64,000 bases of DNA, taken from NCBI GenBank assembly GCA_051294375.1, contig CM119264.1, positions 13,846,813-13,910,812 of the forward strand, given 5' to 3'. The notes under the pieces were generated by a model. The model was not told where the DNA came from. It searched no databases and saw only the letters and a program-made list of their open reading frames with translations. This document shows, in pieces, positions 20,093 through 47,057 of the stretch (positions are counted from its first letter, which is position 1; each line of letters opens with the position of its first letter). Both the position numbers and the translations under genes were made by a program. This DNA is from Paraspadella gotoi. Its lineage: Eukaryota; Chaetognatha.

Positions 20093-23000
20093 TTAAAACG
20101 GTTCCACGTTGAAATGATCCAGAGTGGCCCTTGCCGTGTCGAGAGTCCTGGCCTTGAGACTTCCGCCCGGGTCGACGCCCCTAAGGAGATCGCAGGCGTC
20201 ACCGTCGCCGCATCCTTCGCTCATCTGCTCGAGATCGCGTTTGAGCGGAAGCGTGGAGGCGGCGCCGAGGTGGCCGAGGGGCGTGGCGGCGAGGAGCGGC
20301 AAGGTGGCGCCGAAGTCGATCACGTGAGATAGGGGCGAGGGGGCGAAGGTGGTCAGAGTGGATTCCAGGTGGCGGCGATGATCTCTGTAGAAATGGGGAG
20401 GGGGGGAAAGAAAGGAATAATTTTTTTCTCTTTTTTGCTCCTTTTTGCTCCTCATCGATCCATTTCTCATTTTTCAATCATTAACAATAACTTCTCTTCT
20501 TTTGTTCCTTTATAACGTTCCCGACTTTTTATCCCCTTTCCATCACCATACTTTTCGCTCCTCATTTTCGCCCACTCACCCCCGCTCCTCTTTCGCTCCC
20601 CCTCCCCCTTCGAGTGCGAGGGACTGGAGCTCGTAGTCATCCAGAGCCAAAATCCTGTGATTCGCCGACGGCGTCGACAGCGACGCCGTCTGACACAGAA
20701 ACGGCGACGACGTCATCAGCAGGCGATTGTTTCTCACGATTCCGGCGCCGGACGTGACGCCGCCGGCGCCGACGCTCGCAGCGCTGACGCCGCCGATGCC
20801 GCCGAAGCCGCCGATGCCGCGGCCGACGCGGGAGAGGTGCCGCCGCCGCCGACGCCCGAGTTGTTTGGCCTTTTTTCGCGAAAATTGAGAGGAAATGAAG
20901 GAGGAGGTGGGGGAGGGAAGGAAGGAGGTGGGAGGGAGGAAGTTGGGGAGGGAAGGGAAGGAGGTTGGGGGAGGAAGGGAAGGAGGTTGGGGGAGGGAAG
21001 GGGAGGAGGTTTGGGGAGGGAAGGGAAGGAGGTTTGGGGGAGGGAAGGGGAGGAGAAAAGAGAATGGGAGGAAGGGAGAGATTGAGAGGAGAAGGAGAAG
21101 GGGGAAAATGGATGATGCAGAAAAAGGTTAGGAAAGGAAGGCGACGAAGCAGAAAGGAAAAGAGAGAAGAAAGTGAAAGAAGAAGGGAGAAAGTGAAAGA
21201 AGAAGGGAGAAAGTGAAAGAAGAAGTGAGAAAGTGATAGAAGAAGGGAGAAAGTGAAAGAAGAAGTGAGAAAGTGAAAGAAGAAGGGAGAAAATGAAAGA
21301 AGAAGTGAGGAAGTGAAAGAAGACGGGAGAAAGTGAAAGAAGACCGGAGAAAGTGAAAGAAGAAGGGAGAAAGTGAGAGAAGAAGTGAGAAAGTGAAAGA
21401 ATCCCAGGAAAGGGAAGAAGTGGATGAAATCAAGAGTGAAGTTGGATGAACTCGGAATGAAGATTGAAAAAAAAAAGAGAAGAAGAAAACGAGGAGAAAA
21501 AGAGCGGGGAAAAGAAAGAAAGAAAAAACCAAATGGAATTAATATAAGCGAGTACAAAAGTCGGAGCAATGTTTCCTTTTTCCCTCCAAAGCAAAAAAAA
21601 AAACGTGTTTCATAAAACACAATCCGACATGCGAGCGCTCACCCGACCAACCTTTTTCTTTTTTCTCTCTTTCCCTTTCTAAGAAGAATTCCCTTTTTTT
21701 TCCTTACCCTGTTCCCCGACCCTACTCATTCTCCCGGAAACGGAGAAAACGGCAAAAGTGACTATTTGACTGTTCGACGGAAGAAAATGAATAATTCCGG
21801 CTCCAATCTTTGAAACCAAATTGAATTCTGTCAACTTCAGCAAACTTTTTTTTTCTCTCTTTCATTTTTTTTTTTACTTGTCGACATTTTTCGCGCGTTT
21901 CTCTCTTCGTTTCTTTTGTCTCTCTGTTTCTATTCATCGCTTTTTCTCAGAGACTCAAAGATTGTTTTTTTTTTTTTTTTTTTTTTGTCCTCTGAGATTG
22001 AGAAGCTTTGTTTTCTAGTTTATTCGCAGAAGTGAAAACTGTTTCGCGTGCGAGACTTTTTTTGGTTTCCCTTGATCCTTAATGATCATGGAGGCATGGT
22101 TTAACTTAGAGCTTGTAAACAATTTTTTAACTTGTTACGAATTGGCCATTCGTCGACTTATATTATTACGTAAAAAAAAACGATTAAAAACAAATCAAAC
22201 TCTGTTCCAAAACAAAAGTCTGGAAAATAATAAATATATAAGCAACCATAACCGAGTTAAGCGAAGCATCTGAGATCTCCATTTCAATTTCTTGTTCACT
22301 CTCCAACCACGTCTTCCCCCCCAAAGTGTCAACGTCATTTCTTTGTTAGACTCTAAGACTCAAAAAAAAGGAAAAGAAATTTGAACTCGTAAGAGAAAAC
22401 CTAGTGTTTCTGGAGAAGAAAATGAGGTTTTCAGCGATTAAAGAAGGAAGATCGCTGAGACGCACTAACGAGAATAACTATAAAAGAACGAAAAAAATTT
22501 AAACATCAGTTAAAATTTCAAATATTAAGAAAAGTTGTCTCTAAATGCGCAAAAAGAATAGGGAATTTATATTCTCTATGTTCTTCTCACAAACATAGCT
22601 TTATTCACCACAGCAAAAACACCCCAAAAATTTTTACAGCAAAAAAATAAAGGCTTTTTATCTTCTCCACAGTAAACACTTCATTTCCCGCCGAAACGCG
22701 GAAACCCACAGGAAGAAAGAAGCGCAAATGGTCCGACCCTACGCTTCGAATAATTTGGTTTTTAAAGTTGATTACCATGAACGTTAAACGGAGCTAATTC
22801 TGAAAGTAATGCAAAGAATTTTGGGAGTGAAGTTTCGTGAATCAGTTAAATAAGTAATTTAAACTTAATAAAGAAAACAAAAAAGATTCTACCCATTTGC
22901 AACTCATTGCTTATAATTAGTGTATCATAAATAAAGTAATTTCTTCGGCGTTGCGCCGCAATAATAATACCATAATAATACCGCGGGAAAAGTATTACGA

Positions 23001-23672
23001 ACATTAAGCCGCTTTTTCTCCCTCTCCTCTCTTTTTCCTCCAGCGGAGCAGCCGTCGCGCGGAGAAATACCCCGACTTACGGGGGAAAAAAAGCGAATGA
23101 GATTTGCGTTTGTTTACTTCCGTCATTTTTCATGTTTACCTAATGAGGTCGTCGCCATTGGCGAGGATTTGCGCGCCATCCGGAGATGATTGAGTATTTG
23201 GCAGTGTAGCGGAGGATGCTGCGAAAATGGGAACCCATAGGTTTTTTTTTAAGAAGCGCGACATTTTTTTTTAATCTTTTTTTTTCCATGGAAAATGGAA
23301 AAAGAGTTTTGTTTTTGTTGTTACTTTTAAAGTGGACGAAACTCAGGAGGGAAAGAAAGTTTGGTATAAACCTAATTCAATTATCTTATCGCGTTCATCA
23401 GAAAACATTAGCGCGTTTGTTTGGGTTCGTTTCACGCGCCCCGAAGCTAATACATATAAACTATAAGGCTTCAATGAATCAGACCTAAAAAGGTTTTTCT
23501 CTCATAAAATTCTTCGGGTTCTTACCCTATTTTTTTTATCTTTCCTCACAACACAATAAAAAACAAAAAAAAAAAACGAACAAAAACAAAACAACAACAA
23601 CAAACAACAACAAACACGAACAACAACAACAACACAACAAACAACAACAACAACAACACAACAACAAACAAC

Positions 23673-23712
<40 letters not shown>

Positions 23713-23848
23713 CCCTACCTGCTTGAATGACGTAAGTATTTGGCCTGGCGGTGCGGCCCAGAGTGATGGACGGACCGAGAAAGGCCGAGGGAATCGAGGG
23801 TTCGGGATTTTGAAGCGGAGATGACAACAGCAGCGCCGCTTGAGAATG
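20093..23848 (-). CDS. 3' exons of an unrecognised minus-strand gene
   Basis: Exons in transcript order: 23719-23848 (clean TTTCTCAG acceptor and GCAG|GTAGGG donor; peptide includes PLQNPEPSIPSAFLGPSITL and RTARPNTYVIQA), 20580-20869 (Gly/Ala/Ser-rich, then GIVRNNRLLMTSSPFL and ILALDDYELQSLALEG, donor GG|GTGAGT), and 20093-20384 (acceptor CTACAG; HVIDFGATLPLLAATPLG, MSEGCGDGDACDLL, stop after FNVEPF). The last two exons join in phase (2 then 1 base). The first ends in phase 1 but 20580-20869 starts in phase 0 if its weak acceptor at 20870 is right, so an extra exon or another acceptor is missing. The peptides look like a low-complexity cytoplasmic or nuclear tail. It may belong with the LDLa exon at 25.6 kb; that is inference. 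Confidence 0.55.
20895..21062. repeat. G-rich minisatellite (GGAGGTTGGGGGAGGGAAGG-like)
   Basis: Imperfect tandem copies of a G-rich unit of roughly 25 bases in the intron upstream of the 20580-20869 exon. The G3-G5 runs could form quadruplexes on the plus strand. Confidence 0.85.
21165..21405. repeat. Minisatellite, 20-bp unit
   Basis: About twelve copies of a purine-only 20-mer (GAAGAAGGGAGAAAGTGAAA with single-base variants). It yields long Phe/Leu/Ser-rich open frames on the minus strand that are not genes. Confidence 0.95.
21406..23535. other. Intronic DNA of the minus-strand gene
   Basis: AT-rich with poly-T tracts. No exon with credible splice sites was seen on either strand. Confidence 0.5.
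23541..23713. repeat. (CAA)n-rich imperfect microsatellite
   Basis: CAA/AACAA repeats run up to the donor of the exon at 23,719 (minus strand), so this repeat is the first part of its downstream intron. Confidence 0.93.
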
Positions 23849-24172
23849 CTGAGAAAAAAAAAGAGCATCAAGTTAGAGAGAAAACATAAGTTTCGTGCAA
23901 CGTTTTAATAGTTACAAAAATTTTTTAGAACAAATGTACGGGGAATTATGAAGAAAATAATTAGTCTTCTATTAAGTTTATAATTTGGTTTGAAACAAAG
24001 TTGTTACACTTACTGTTGTAAAACGTCTTTTTATCGTGGAGGCTCTATCGATTATTATTATTTTTTTTAAAAAATTCATATTTTTTTTTCTTGTTTATTT
24101 TTTTCCCTATAACTCCATTTCTCAGATTTTCAAAGGCAAACCTCCCTTGCACTTCAACCCTTTTCTCCTTCC

Positions 24173-24861
24173 NNNNNNNNNNNNNNNNNNNNNNNNNNNN
24201 NNNNNNNNNNNNNNNNNNNNNNNNNNNNNNNNNNNNNNNNNNNNNNNNNNNNNNNNNNNNNNNNNNNNNNNNNNNNNNNNNNNNNNNNNNNNNNNNNNNN
24301 NNNNNNNNNNNNNNNNNNNNNNNNNNNNNNNNNNNNNNNNNNNNNNNNNNNNNNNNNNNNNNNNNNNNNNNNNNNNNNNNNNNNNNNNNNNNNNNNNNNN
24401 NNNNNNNNNNNNNNNNNNNNNNNNNNNNNNNNNNNNNNNNNNNNNNNNNNNNNNNNNNNNNNNNNNNNNNNNNNNNNNNNNNNNNNNNNNNNNNNNNNNN
24501 NNNNNNNNNNNNNNNNNNNNNNNNNNNNNNNNNNNNNNNNNNNNNNNNNNNNNNNNNNNNNNNNNNNNNNNNNNNNNNNNNNNNNNNNNNNNNNNNNNNN
24601 NNNNNNNNNNNNNNNNNNNNNNNNNNNNNNNNNNNNNNNNNNNNNNNNNNNNNNNNNNNNNNNNNNNNNNNNNNNNNNNNNNNNNNNNNNNNNNNNNNNN
24701 NNNNNNNNNNNNNNNNNNNNNNNNNNNNNNNNNNNNNNNNNNNNNNNNNNNNNNNNNNNNNNNNNNNNNNNNNNNNNNNNNNNNNNNNNNNNNNNNNNNN
24801 NNNNNNNNNNNNNNNNNNNNNNNNNNNNNNNNNNNNNNNNNNNNNNNNNNNNNNNNNNNNN
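24173..24861. other. Assembly gap (689 Ns)
   Basis: Unsequenced. Missing exons of the minus-strand gene or genes may lie here. Confidence 1.
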
Positions 24862-25308
24862 GCTGTCAACCCTTCCCAACGTGGAACGGATCATACTGGA
24901 TATCAAACACAATGAATTATTTGATTATCGTTTATCAAATTTTTTTAAATATAGTTTTAAACATATTCTGATTTTTGTGATAACGATTTTTACGGAAAAC
25001 TCGTAATGGATTAAAGAATCGATTAAAGAACGAGAAACGAACGCTGAAATCAACAATTGATAGAAGTTCCGATTTTGTACATTACTTGAGATAAAAATAT
25101 AATTCAGGGCATAGTTTGCGGATGTTCAATGCTAATTAAAAAGGTGAAGTTCTTCCCCACATCGATTTTTTTTTACAGTAAATTATTTAAAACAATTATA
25201 ATTTTAAAAATCACCCGTTAAAGGAAGTTCTTTCTGATTGACTCGACGAAGATGACGACGACGATGACGACGTCGATCGGTAATTGTGATTCCGAGAATC
25301 TGCGTGGG

Positions 25309-25596
25309 NNNNNNNNNNNNNNNNNNNNNNNNNNNNNNNNNNNNNNNNNNNNNNNNNNNNNNNNNNNNNNNNNNNNNNNNNNNNNNNNNNNNNNNNNNNN
25401 NNNNNNNNNNNNNNNNNNNNNNNNNNNNNNNNNNNNNNNNNNNNNNNNNNNNNNNNNNNNNNNNNNNNNNNNNNNNNNNNNNNNNNNNNNNNNNNNNNNN
25501 NNNNNNNNNNNNNNNNNNNNNNNNNNNNNNNNNNNNNNNNNNNNNNNNNNNNNNNNNNNNNNNNNNNNNNNNNNNNNNNNNNNNNNNNNNNNNNNN
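25309..25596. other. Assembly gap (288 Ns)
   Basis: Unsequenced. It lies within the left arm of the approximate palindrome 25.0-27.47 kb, so the right arm should contain a ragged copy of the missing bases. Confidence 1.
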
Positions 25597-25629
25597 GACA
25601 GATAAAGAGACAGACTGACAGACCCTCAC

Positions 25630-25704
25630 CGTCGTCTATGCAGCCGAGTTCGTCGGATCCGTCGAAACAATCGAGTTTTCCGTCGCAAACGAGTTTGTGA
25701 TCGA
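25630..25704 (-). CDS. LDL-receptor class A (LDLa) module exon, partial
   Basis: Minus-strand frame reads DHKLVCDGKLDCFDGSDELGCIDDG and ends in a good donor (GACG|GTGAGG, lower border 25630). This is the C-terminal half of an LDLa repeat: the last three of its six cysteines plus the acidic calcium-binding residues (CDGKLDCFDGSDE). The N-terminal half lies in the gap from 25,705. LDLa modules occur in extracellular or membrane proteins and bind ligand with calcium. The host gene is unknown; same-strand exons at 20-24 kb and 30-43 kb are candidates. A degraded inverted copy lies at 26,698-26,768. Confidence 0.72.
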
Positions 25705-25948
25705 NNNNNNNNNNNNNNNNNNNNNNNNNNNNNNNNNNNNNNNNNNNNNNNNNNNNNNNNNNNNNNNNNNNNNNNNNNNNNNNNNNNNNNNNNNNNNNNN
25801 NNNNNNNNNNNNNNNNNNNNNNNNNNNNNNNNNNNNNNNNNNNNNNNNNNNNNNNNNNNNNNNNNNNNNNNNNNNNNNNNNNNNNNNNNNNNNNNNNNNN
25901 NNNNNNNNNNNNNNNNNNNNNNNNNNNNNNNNNNNNNNNNNNNNNNNN
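25705..25948. other. Assembly gap (244 Ns)
   Basis: Unsequenced. It truncates the LDLa exon on its upstream side. Confidence 1.
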
Positions 25949-26034
25949 AGTACTGAAAAGCCCCGACTGTGGTTGAGGGAGGGATAAAGAGAGAGAGAGA
26001 GAAAGAGACAGAGAAAGAGAGAGAGACAGAGAGC

Positions 26035-26059
26035 NNNNNNNNNNNNNNNNNNNNNNNNN
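26035..26059. other. Assembly gap (exactly 25 Ns)
   Basis: A fixed-size gap at the centre of the 25.0-27.47 kb palindrome. Gap-filling programs often write a fixed N count when filler does not close a gap. Confidence 1.
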
Positions 26060-26086
26060 TTCGTGTCTGTCTTTCTCTTCTCTGCG

Positions 26087-26117
<31 letters not shown>

Positions 26118-26697
26118 TCTCTCTGCTCTCTGCTCTTGTGTCCTCTTCATTGTCAGCATCTCAGATCTCTGGGTTAATTAGGCGATTCCCACCCACCTTT
26201 ATTTCTATGATATATACCATCCTTTAATCCGATTTTGGGCCGCTTCTTTCGCCGGGGAGTCAATACCTCCCGTCTTTATTTGCGATGATCTCCGCTTCCT
26301 GTCTCTCTCTCTTATTTGCTGTCGTCTTTCTCCTCTCTCTCTTTATGCCCTCCTGTCATACCACAGTCGGGCTTTTCCAAGTACTGGTTCATCCATACGT
26401 AGCAATCTTCTTCAACTATAATAAAAATCACCTCTCTCTCTCTCTCTCGTCTCTCTCTCTCCTCTCTCGTCTCTCTCTTTCGTCTTCTCTTATCTCTACG
26501 TCTCTCTCTCGTCTCTCTCTCGTCTCTCTCTCTCTCTCTCCTCCTCTTTGCTACCTTGCCTCTCTCGATCGTCTTCATCTTCCCCCTCTACTCGTCTCTC
26601 TCTCTTGCTCTCTGCACAGGTTCTCCGTGAGTCAAGTGACTAAGACTCAACGTGGGAGTGTCAATCAGCTATGTGGCACAAATCGATACTAAATGAC

Positions 26698-26768
26698 TCG
26701 TTTTGCGACGGAAAACCGATTGTTTTCGACGATCGCGACCGAACTCGGTCTGCAATATGACGGACGGT
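26698..26768 (+). pseudogene. Degraded inverted copy of the LDLa exon
   Basis: The plus strand reads TTTTGCGACGGAAAACCGAT and continues like the LDLa exon at 25,630-25,704, but missing and changed bases break the CDGK...SDELGC frame. It lies in the noisy arm of the palindrome, so it is more likely a low-accuracy copy of the same locus than a true pseudogene. Confidence 0.7.
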
Positions 26769-28327
26769 GATGGTTCTGTCAATGTCTGTCTGCTTTAATC
26801 TGTCTGTTCTCTTGGGTTCCGTCGGGTTGCGTTAGTCCGTTACTCTTGTCCGTTTTGTTAATTTTCTCGCTTTGGTTCTTTTTTACCTTGAAGTTTTTCT
26901 CGTTTCCTTTGTATGTCTCTGTTTGGTTTGCAGTGTATGCCTCTTTGATTCTTGTCTCTCTTGCTTTCTCTCTCTTTTCTCGTCTCGTCGTATCTCATTC
27001 TCTCCTCTCTCATCTCTCTCCGTCGTCTTTCTCTCCTTTCGTCTCGTCTCTCTCTTCGCTCTCTCATCTTCATATCTTCTCTCTCTCTCTTCGTCTCTCT
27101 TCTCTCTCTCATTCTCTCGTCTCGATCGTCATTCTTCATATAGTCTTTACGCCACAGCCAGATTCTTCGGAATCACAATTACCTTGAATCGACGTGCGTC
27201 ATCTGTCGTCGTCATTCTTTGTCGAGTAATCAGAAAGAACTCTTTAAACGGGTGATTTTTGTGAAAATTCATAATTTGTTTTAAAAATTAATTTAGCTGC
27301 TATAAAAAAAATCGATGTGGGAAGACTTCGCCTTTTTTTAATATAGCATTGAACATATCCGCAAACTATGCCCTGAATTGATATTTTTTATCTCAAGTAA
27401 TTGTACAAAATCGTGAACTTCTATCAAATTGTTGATGTTCAGCGTTCGTTTCTTCTGGTTCTTGTAATGTTCGAAGAGAGACAGAGACAGAGAGAGAGAG
27501 AGCGCCAAGAAACTTGAGATACGAGAACGAATCGTTTTTCACCCAAGAGAATAAAAGAAAGGAAATCTCGCGGAATCTGAATGTCGAGATTCTTCAGCAT
27601 CATTATCGTCGTCATCGTCGTCGGCATCGTCATCATCGTCGTCGCCAGCTGCTTAGCTTATGAGAACAAGATTTTTTTCTTGATGTTTTTTTCTTTCTAT
27701 CATTACGGAATGCATCATTATCGTCATCATCATTATTATTGTTTCCTCGTTATTATGTTTATAATCATGTTAATTTATTATTACGATTAAATTGAGGGTC
27801 GTCCTGGAAGTCATGATTATTATATAAAATAACAAATAGTTAATTAAATATCTTTATTCACCGAACCCATCTATACATTTTTTTTATCGGATCTCAATTT
27901 TTCATTCTGCTGAGGATCCTGATTTAACTCATCGACATTTTTTTTTCTTAGATAAAATTTCCAATTCCGGATTTACTTTTACGTTTCAAAAAAAATGTGA
28001 AAATGTTTGAACTTTTTAAAACAAGAAATATATCGAATTCACAGACTTGGGTGTATTTTATTTTCAATCTCAAATTTCGATATTTTTTGGAAAAAAAATA
28101 TTCAATTATATAAAAGTGTATAAATTAAAAATTAAAAATTAAAAATACCGATATTTGTTATAAATGAAGCCATGACCAATATGAAGTTAAAAAACCCTGA
28201 TTTTCGCGAATAGAAATTTCGTTTTCTTCCGGTTCAACTTTTTTTCTGCGAAGATTGAAAAAAAGAATTCTAATGAAATTCGTGGTTTTCATCTCCTCTT
28301 TTTATTTGGGCTTCATAATTCTTTGCT

Positions 28328-28330
<3 letters not shown>

Positions 28331-28412
<82 letters not shown>
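28331..28412. repeat. (CT)n microsatellite
   Basis: CT dinucleotide run with a single TT interruption near 28,378. Confidence 0.96.
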
Positions 28413-28420
<8 letters not shown>

Positions 28421-29759
28421 TTGCGTTCTTGCTTTTTCCCCTCATTTTCGGTTTCATTTCTATTTCATTCTTTCTGATTTACTGCATAGAATCAAAATTT
28501 GCATCTCTCGTTGAAAGAAGGCGCGACGGAGAGCGTGAGCGAGAGGGAGGGAGCGAGATAAATAGAGAAAGCGAGTGAGAAAAGAAAAGACAGAGATAAA
28601 ATGAAAACAAGGCATCTGCTCTCAGGCTGGATCCAGACAACGATTCTCACTCACATTACCATGTACGCTCTGGTTCGCTCTCAATCTCATTCGTTCAGCG
28701 CCCTCTTCCTTCCTGGATGAATGCAGCCTCGTTTCAGTCTTGAGAAACCCCGCCATCGGAAACACGTCACGAGACTTTTCCGATTCTCAATGGTCTGCAT
28801 TCAACTCATTTTCATCCAACCGTTTTGATTCTCGACAAAATTATCGAAGAAAATTATCCCGCAGTCGAAAATGTCGATAGAAAACTTCAATCACTCCACT
28901 CAGATCGATATTTAGTTTGTGATTTGTGAGTCAATAACCCAACTCGACTAAATCACACAAGTTTATTATACATCACTCAGTCACCCTCGGCATTGACCTC
29001 TCTCCATTCAATTTCCTGGTCCTCTGGTATTTCGTCGCTTCTCACTACTTGACCACCTAATCACAAAATCAAGCTTGACTCAACAGCTTGGTCAATTGTT
29101 TCGAGTGACAATCGCCACTCGTTCTTACCGATTCTCGCCAGTCGTCGGTGAACACTCCCGACTTAATCGCCCGGTCATTCACTCATTTCGACCCGATCTC
29201 CCGTCACGACTCTCGCCCTAATCACCTGGAGGGACGGAGGTTTTTTTCGACGTCCCCGACAACGATGACGAGGAGGAGGAGGAGGAGGAGGATGAGGAGG
29301 AAGAGGGGGAGGAGGGTTCCCAGTAAACCCAACCGACTGGCGCCGTCGTTCCTAATCGATCGAGAAGTGAATGGGGAATTAAAGAGAGGAAGAGGAAGAG
29401 GACGATAAAGACAACAAATACAATTGTAATATTTAATATTACAACGAAACGAGTTGGTGTTAAGAGACATTTTAAAGGGAAAGAATAAGTCAAAAACATT
29501 TCTCATTTCTCATTTTTCCCTCGAGCTTTCGTTAGCGAATCTGTTTTGACCGGAATCGACGACGTCGACGACGTCAAAAAAAGGAAAACAACAACAACGA
29601 CGACGACGACGACGACGAGAATGAAGCCACCGATTTCTCCGCTGGGAGGAAGAACAAAGTTAAAAATTAAAAAGGACGTTTAGTGACAACGAAAACGTCA
29701 ACTGCAAAGCTTATTTTTTCATTCTTTCTTATAAATAATATTACGAAGATATAAACGGC

Positions 29760-29970
29760 GATTACGACGACGACGATGACGACGACGACGACCGCAAGGA
29801 CGATGGCAACGCCGATGTCAACAACGATGACGATGACGTTGAAGAGACTCCAGCTGCAGCTGCAGCTGCAGCTCCACAATCTTCGATAACCGATAATCTG
29901 ACACAAAATTGTTTCATCGACGACGATAGCGACGACAACGAAGACGACAACGAAGACGACGACCCAAAAG
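29760..29970. repeat. Imperfect (GAC)n / (ACG)n trinucleotide repeat
   Basis: Interspersed GAC, GAT and AAC triplets with an embedded (CTGCAG)-type Ala-coding stretch at 29,851-29,872. The plus strand reads as an Asp/Asn-rich peptide, the minus strand as Val/Ser-rich. Confidence 0.8.
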
Positions 29971-30300
29971 AGCTTTACGATTCGGACCAAAGTTCGAGAT
30001 TGTGATATATTTGCGATATATGTGATATTGTGATATTTGTAGTCATCAAACGAATTGATCCTTTCTCCGGAATCCTGTTGTCTGGCGGATACTAAAAAAA
30101 ACTTGAATGACGACGACAACGACGACAACGATAACGACGACGACTATTGACTATGAGGTAAACGACCTTCTATTATTGACATTATAGAAAAATCTGTCAG
30201 AACAATTTCGAATTATATTACACAAACACCTACAACGTAAGTATATTTTTTTTCATCTTGTGTGAGTGAGTGAGTGAGTAGTGAGTGAGAGAGAGCGAGT

Positions 30301-30343
<43 letters not shown>

Positions 30344-30402
30344 CGAGAGAGAGAGAGAGAGAGGAGGAGAGAGAGAGAGAGAGAGAGTCAGAGATTATTC
30401 AC

Positions 30403-46037
<15,635 letters not shown>

Positions 46038-46198
46038 GGAGGGACTAGAGGTTTAATTGCTTCTTCGCCTTTGTTCTTTTCTTGAAAAACACCTGATCCG
46101 CAAAAACCGGGAGACGATTAGGGAAAAAAGAGAACAAAGAAAAAAAGAAAATTAGTGGGGAAAAAATAAACAAAAGATGAAAGTAGAAAAGTAAAAAA

Positions 46199-46502
46199 GA
46201 AAGAAAGACTAAAGAAAAAAGAGAAAAAAAGAAAGAAAGAAAGAAAGAANNNNNNNNNNNNNNNNNNNNNNNNNNNNNNNNNNNNNNNNNNNNNNNNNNN
46301 NNNNNNNNNNNNNNNNNNNNNNNNNNNNNNNNNNNNNNNNNNNNNNNNNNNNNNNNNNNNNNNNNNNNNNNNNNNNNNNNNNNNNNNNNNNNNNNNNNNN
46401 NNNNNNNNNNNNNNNNNNNNNNNNNNNNNNNNNNNNNNNNNNNNNNNNNNNNNNNNNNNNNNGAAAGAAAGAAAGAAAGAAAGAAGGAAAGAAAGAAAGA
46501 AG
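46199..46502. repeat. (AAAG)n microsatellite spanning an assembly gap
   Basis: AAAG units on both sides of a 213-N gap (46,250-46,462). The gap is evidently an unresolved part of the same array. Confidence 0.93.
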
Positions 46503-47057
46503 TAAGCCCATAAGAATGCATATATAAAAACCAGCGATGAGCTTAAAGCGAGCAATCAAGAAGAGGTAATAAAACGATTTCCGGAATCAACGGATATCGA
46601 TAAGGCCAAAATAAAAATGGTCATCTGAGGATGCCGATCCTCTCTCTCTTCTCTCTCTCTGCTCTCCTCTCTCTCTCGCTGCCTCTCTCTCTCTCTCTGT
46701 CTCTCTCTCTCTCTCTTCTGCTCTCTCTTCTTCTCAGCTCGCTCATTAACTCCATTCGACGCTGCATTCGTCTTCTTACTCAGCGGTTTCTCTTTTTTAT
46801 CTCCACGCGAAGAAAAAAAAAAAAACCAAGTTCTTATTCGATTCTAGTCTTTAATTGAGAAGGACTTTTTGTCGGACGAGACTAATGTCTACATGCGTCC
46901 TGCGGACACCGCCTAATCCTCTTTGTTTCAGGAGATATTCTTGCTGACAATGAAGACTTTAAAGTGAACCCCTCGAAGCATTATATAGGGAACGAAAGCT
47001 TGTTTTTTTTTTTTTTTCGTTTTTTTTTTGTTGTTTTTTTTTAATTTTGTAAGGTTT
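46503..47057. other. Non-coding, low-complexity DNA
   Basis: Ragged CT block 46,640-46,735 and poly-T tracts near 47,000. No gene seen. Confidence 0.6.

Larger units (their letters stand above)
25015..27468. repeat. Approximate palindrome, arms about 1.0-1.2 kb
   Basis: The right arm (26,360-27,468) is a noisy reverse complement of the left arm (25,015-25,980). Matching landmarks: GAAACGAACGCTGA (25,035) with TCAGCGTTCGTTTC (27,439); CAGGGCATAGTTTGCGGATG (25,108) with CATATCCGCAAACTATGCCC (27,355); the LDLa segment; and AAGCCCCGACTGTGG (25,959) with CCACAGTCGGGCTT (26,360). Indels are frequent in the right arm, which also carries ragged CT repeats. It is probably an assembly or read artefact. 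Confidence 0.9.
27469..30402. other. Gene-poor region with trinucleotide and GA/CT repeats
   Basis: AT-rich DNA with repeats: ATC/GTC-rich 27,595-27,650 and 27,715-27,745, (CT)n 28,331-28,412, GAG-rich 29,268-29,320, GAC-rich 29,590-29,620 and 29,760-29,970, and (GA)n 30,283-30,388. Acidic, Ser-rich and Leu-rich peptides can be read from these but follow from repeat periodicity. No supported exon. Confidence 0.5.

Noticed and set aside
20637-21620. A 327-residue minus-strand open frame rich in Phe/Ser/Leu
   Set aside because: Produced by the purine minisatellite at 21,165-21,405 and G-rich repeats; only its last part overlaps a plausible exon, in another frame.
24036-24971. Long open frames across the 689-N gap
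   Set aside because: Ns are read through; there is no sequence to support them. The piece after the gap (LSTLPNVERIILDIKHNEL) is too short to call.
29222-29320. Leu-rich minus-strand peptide that looks like a membrane helix (29.2 kb)
   Set aside because: It follows from a (GAG)n tract read on the other strand; the plus strand gives an equally good acidic peptide, so neither is evidence of a gene.
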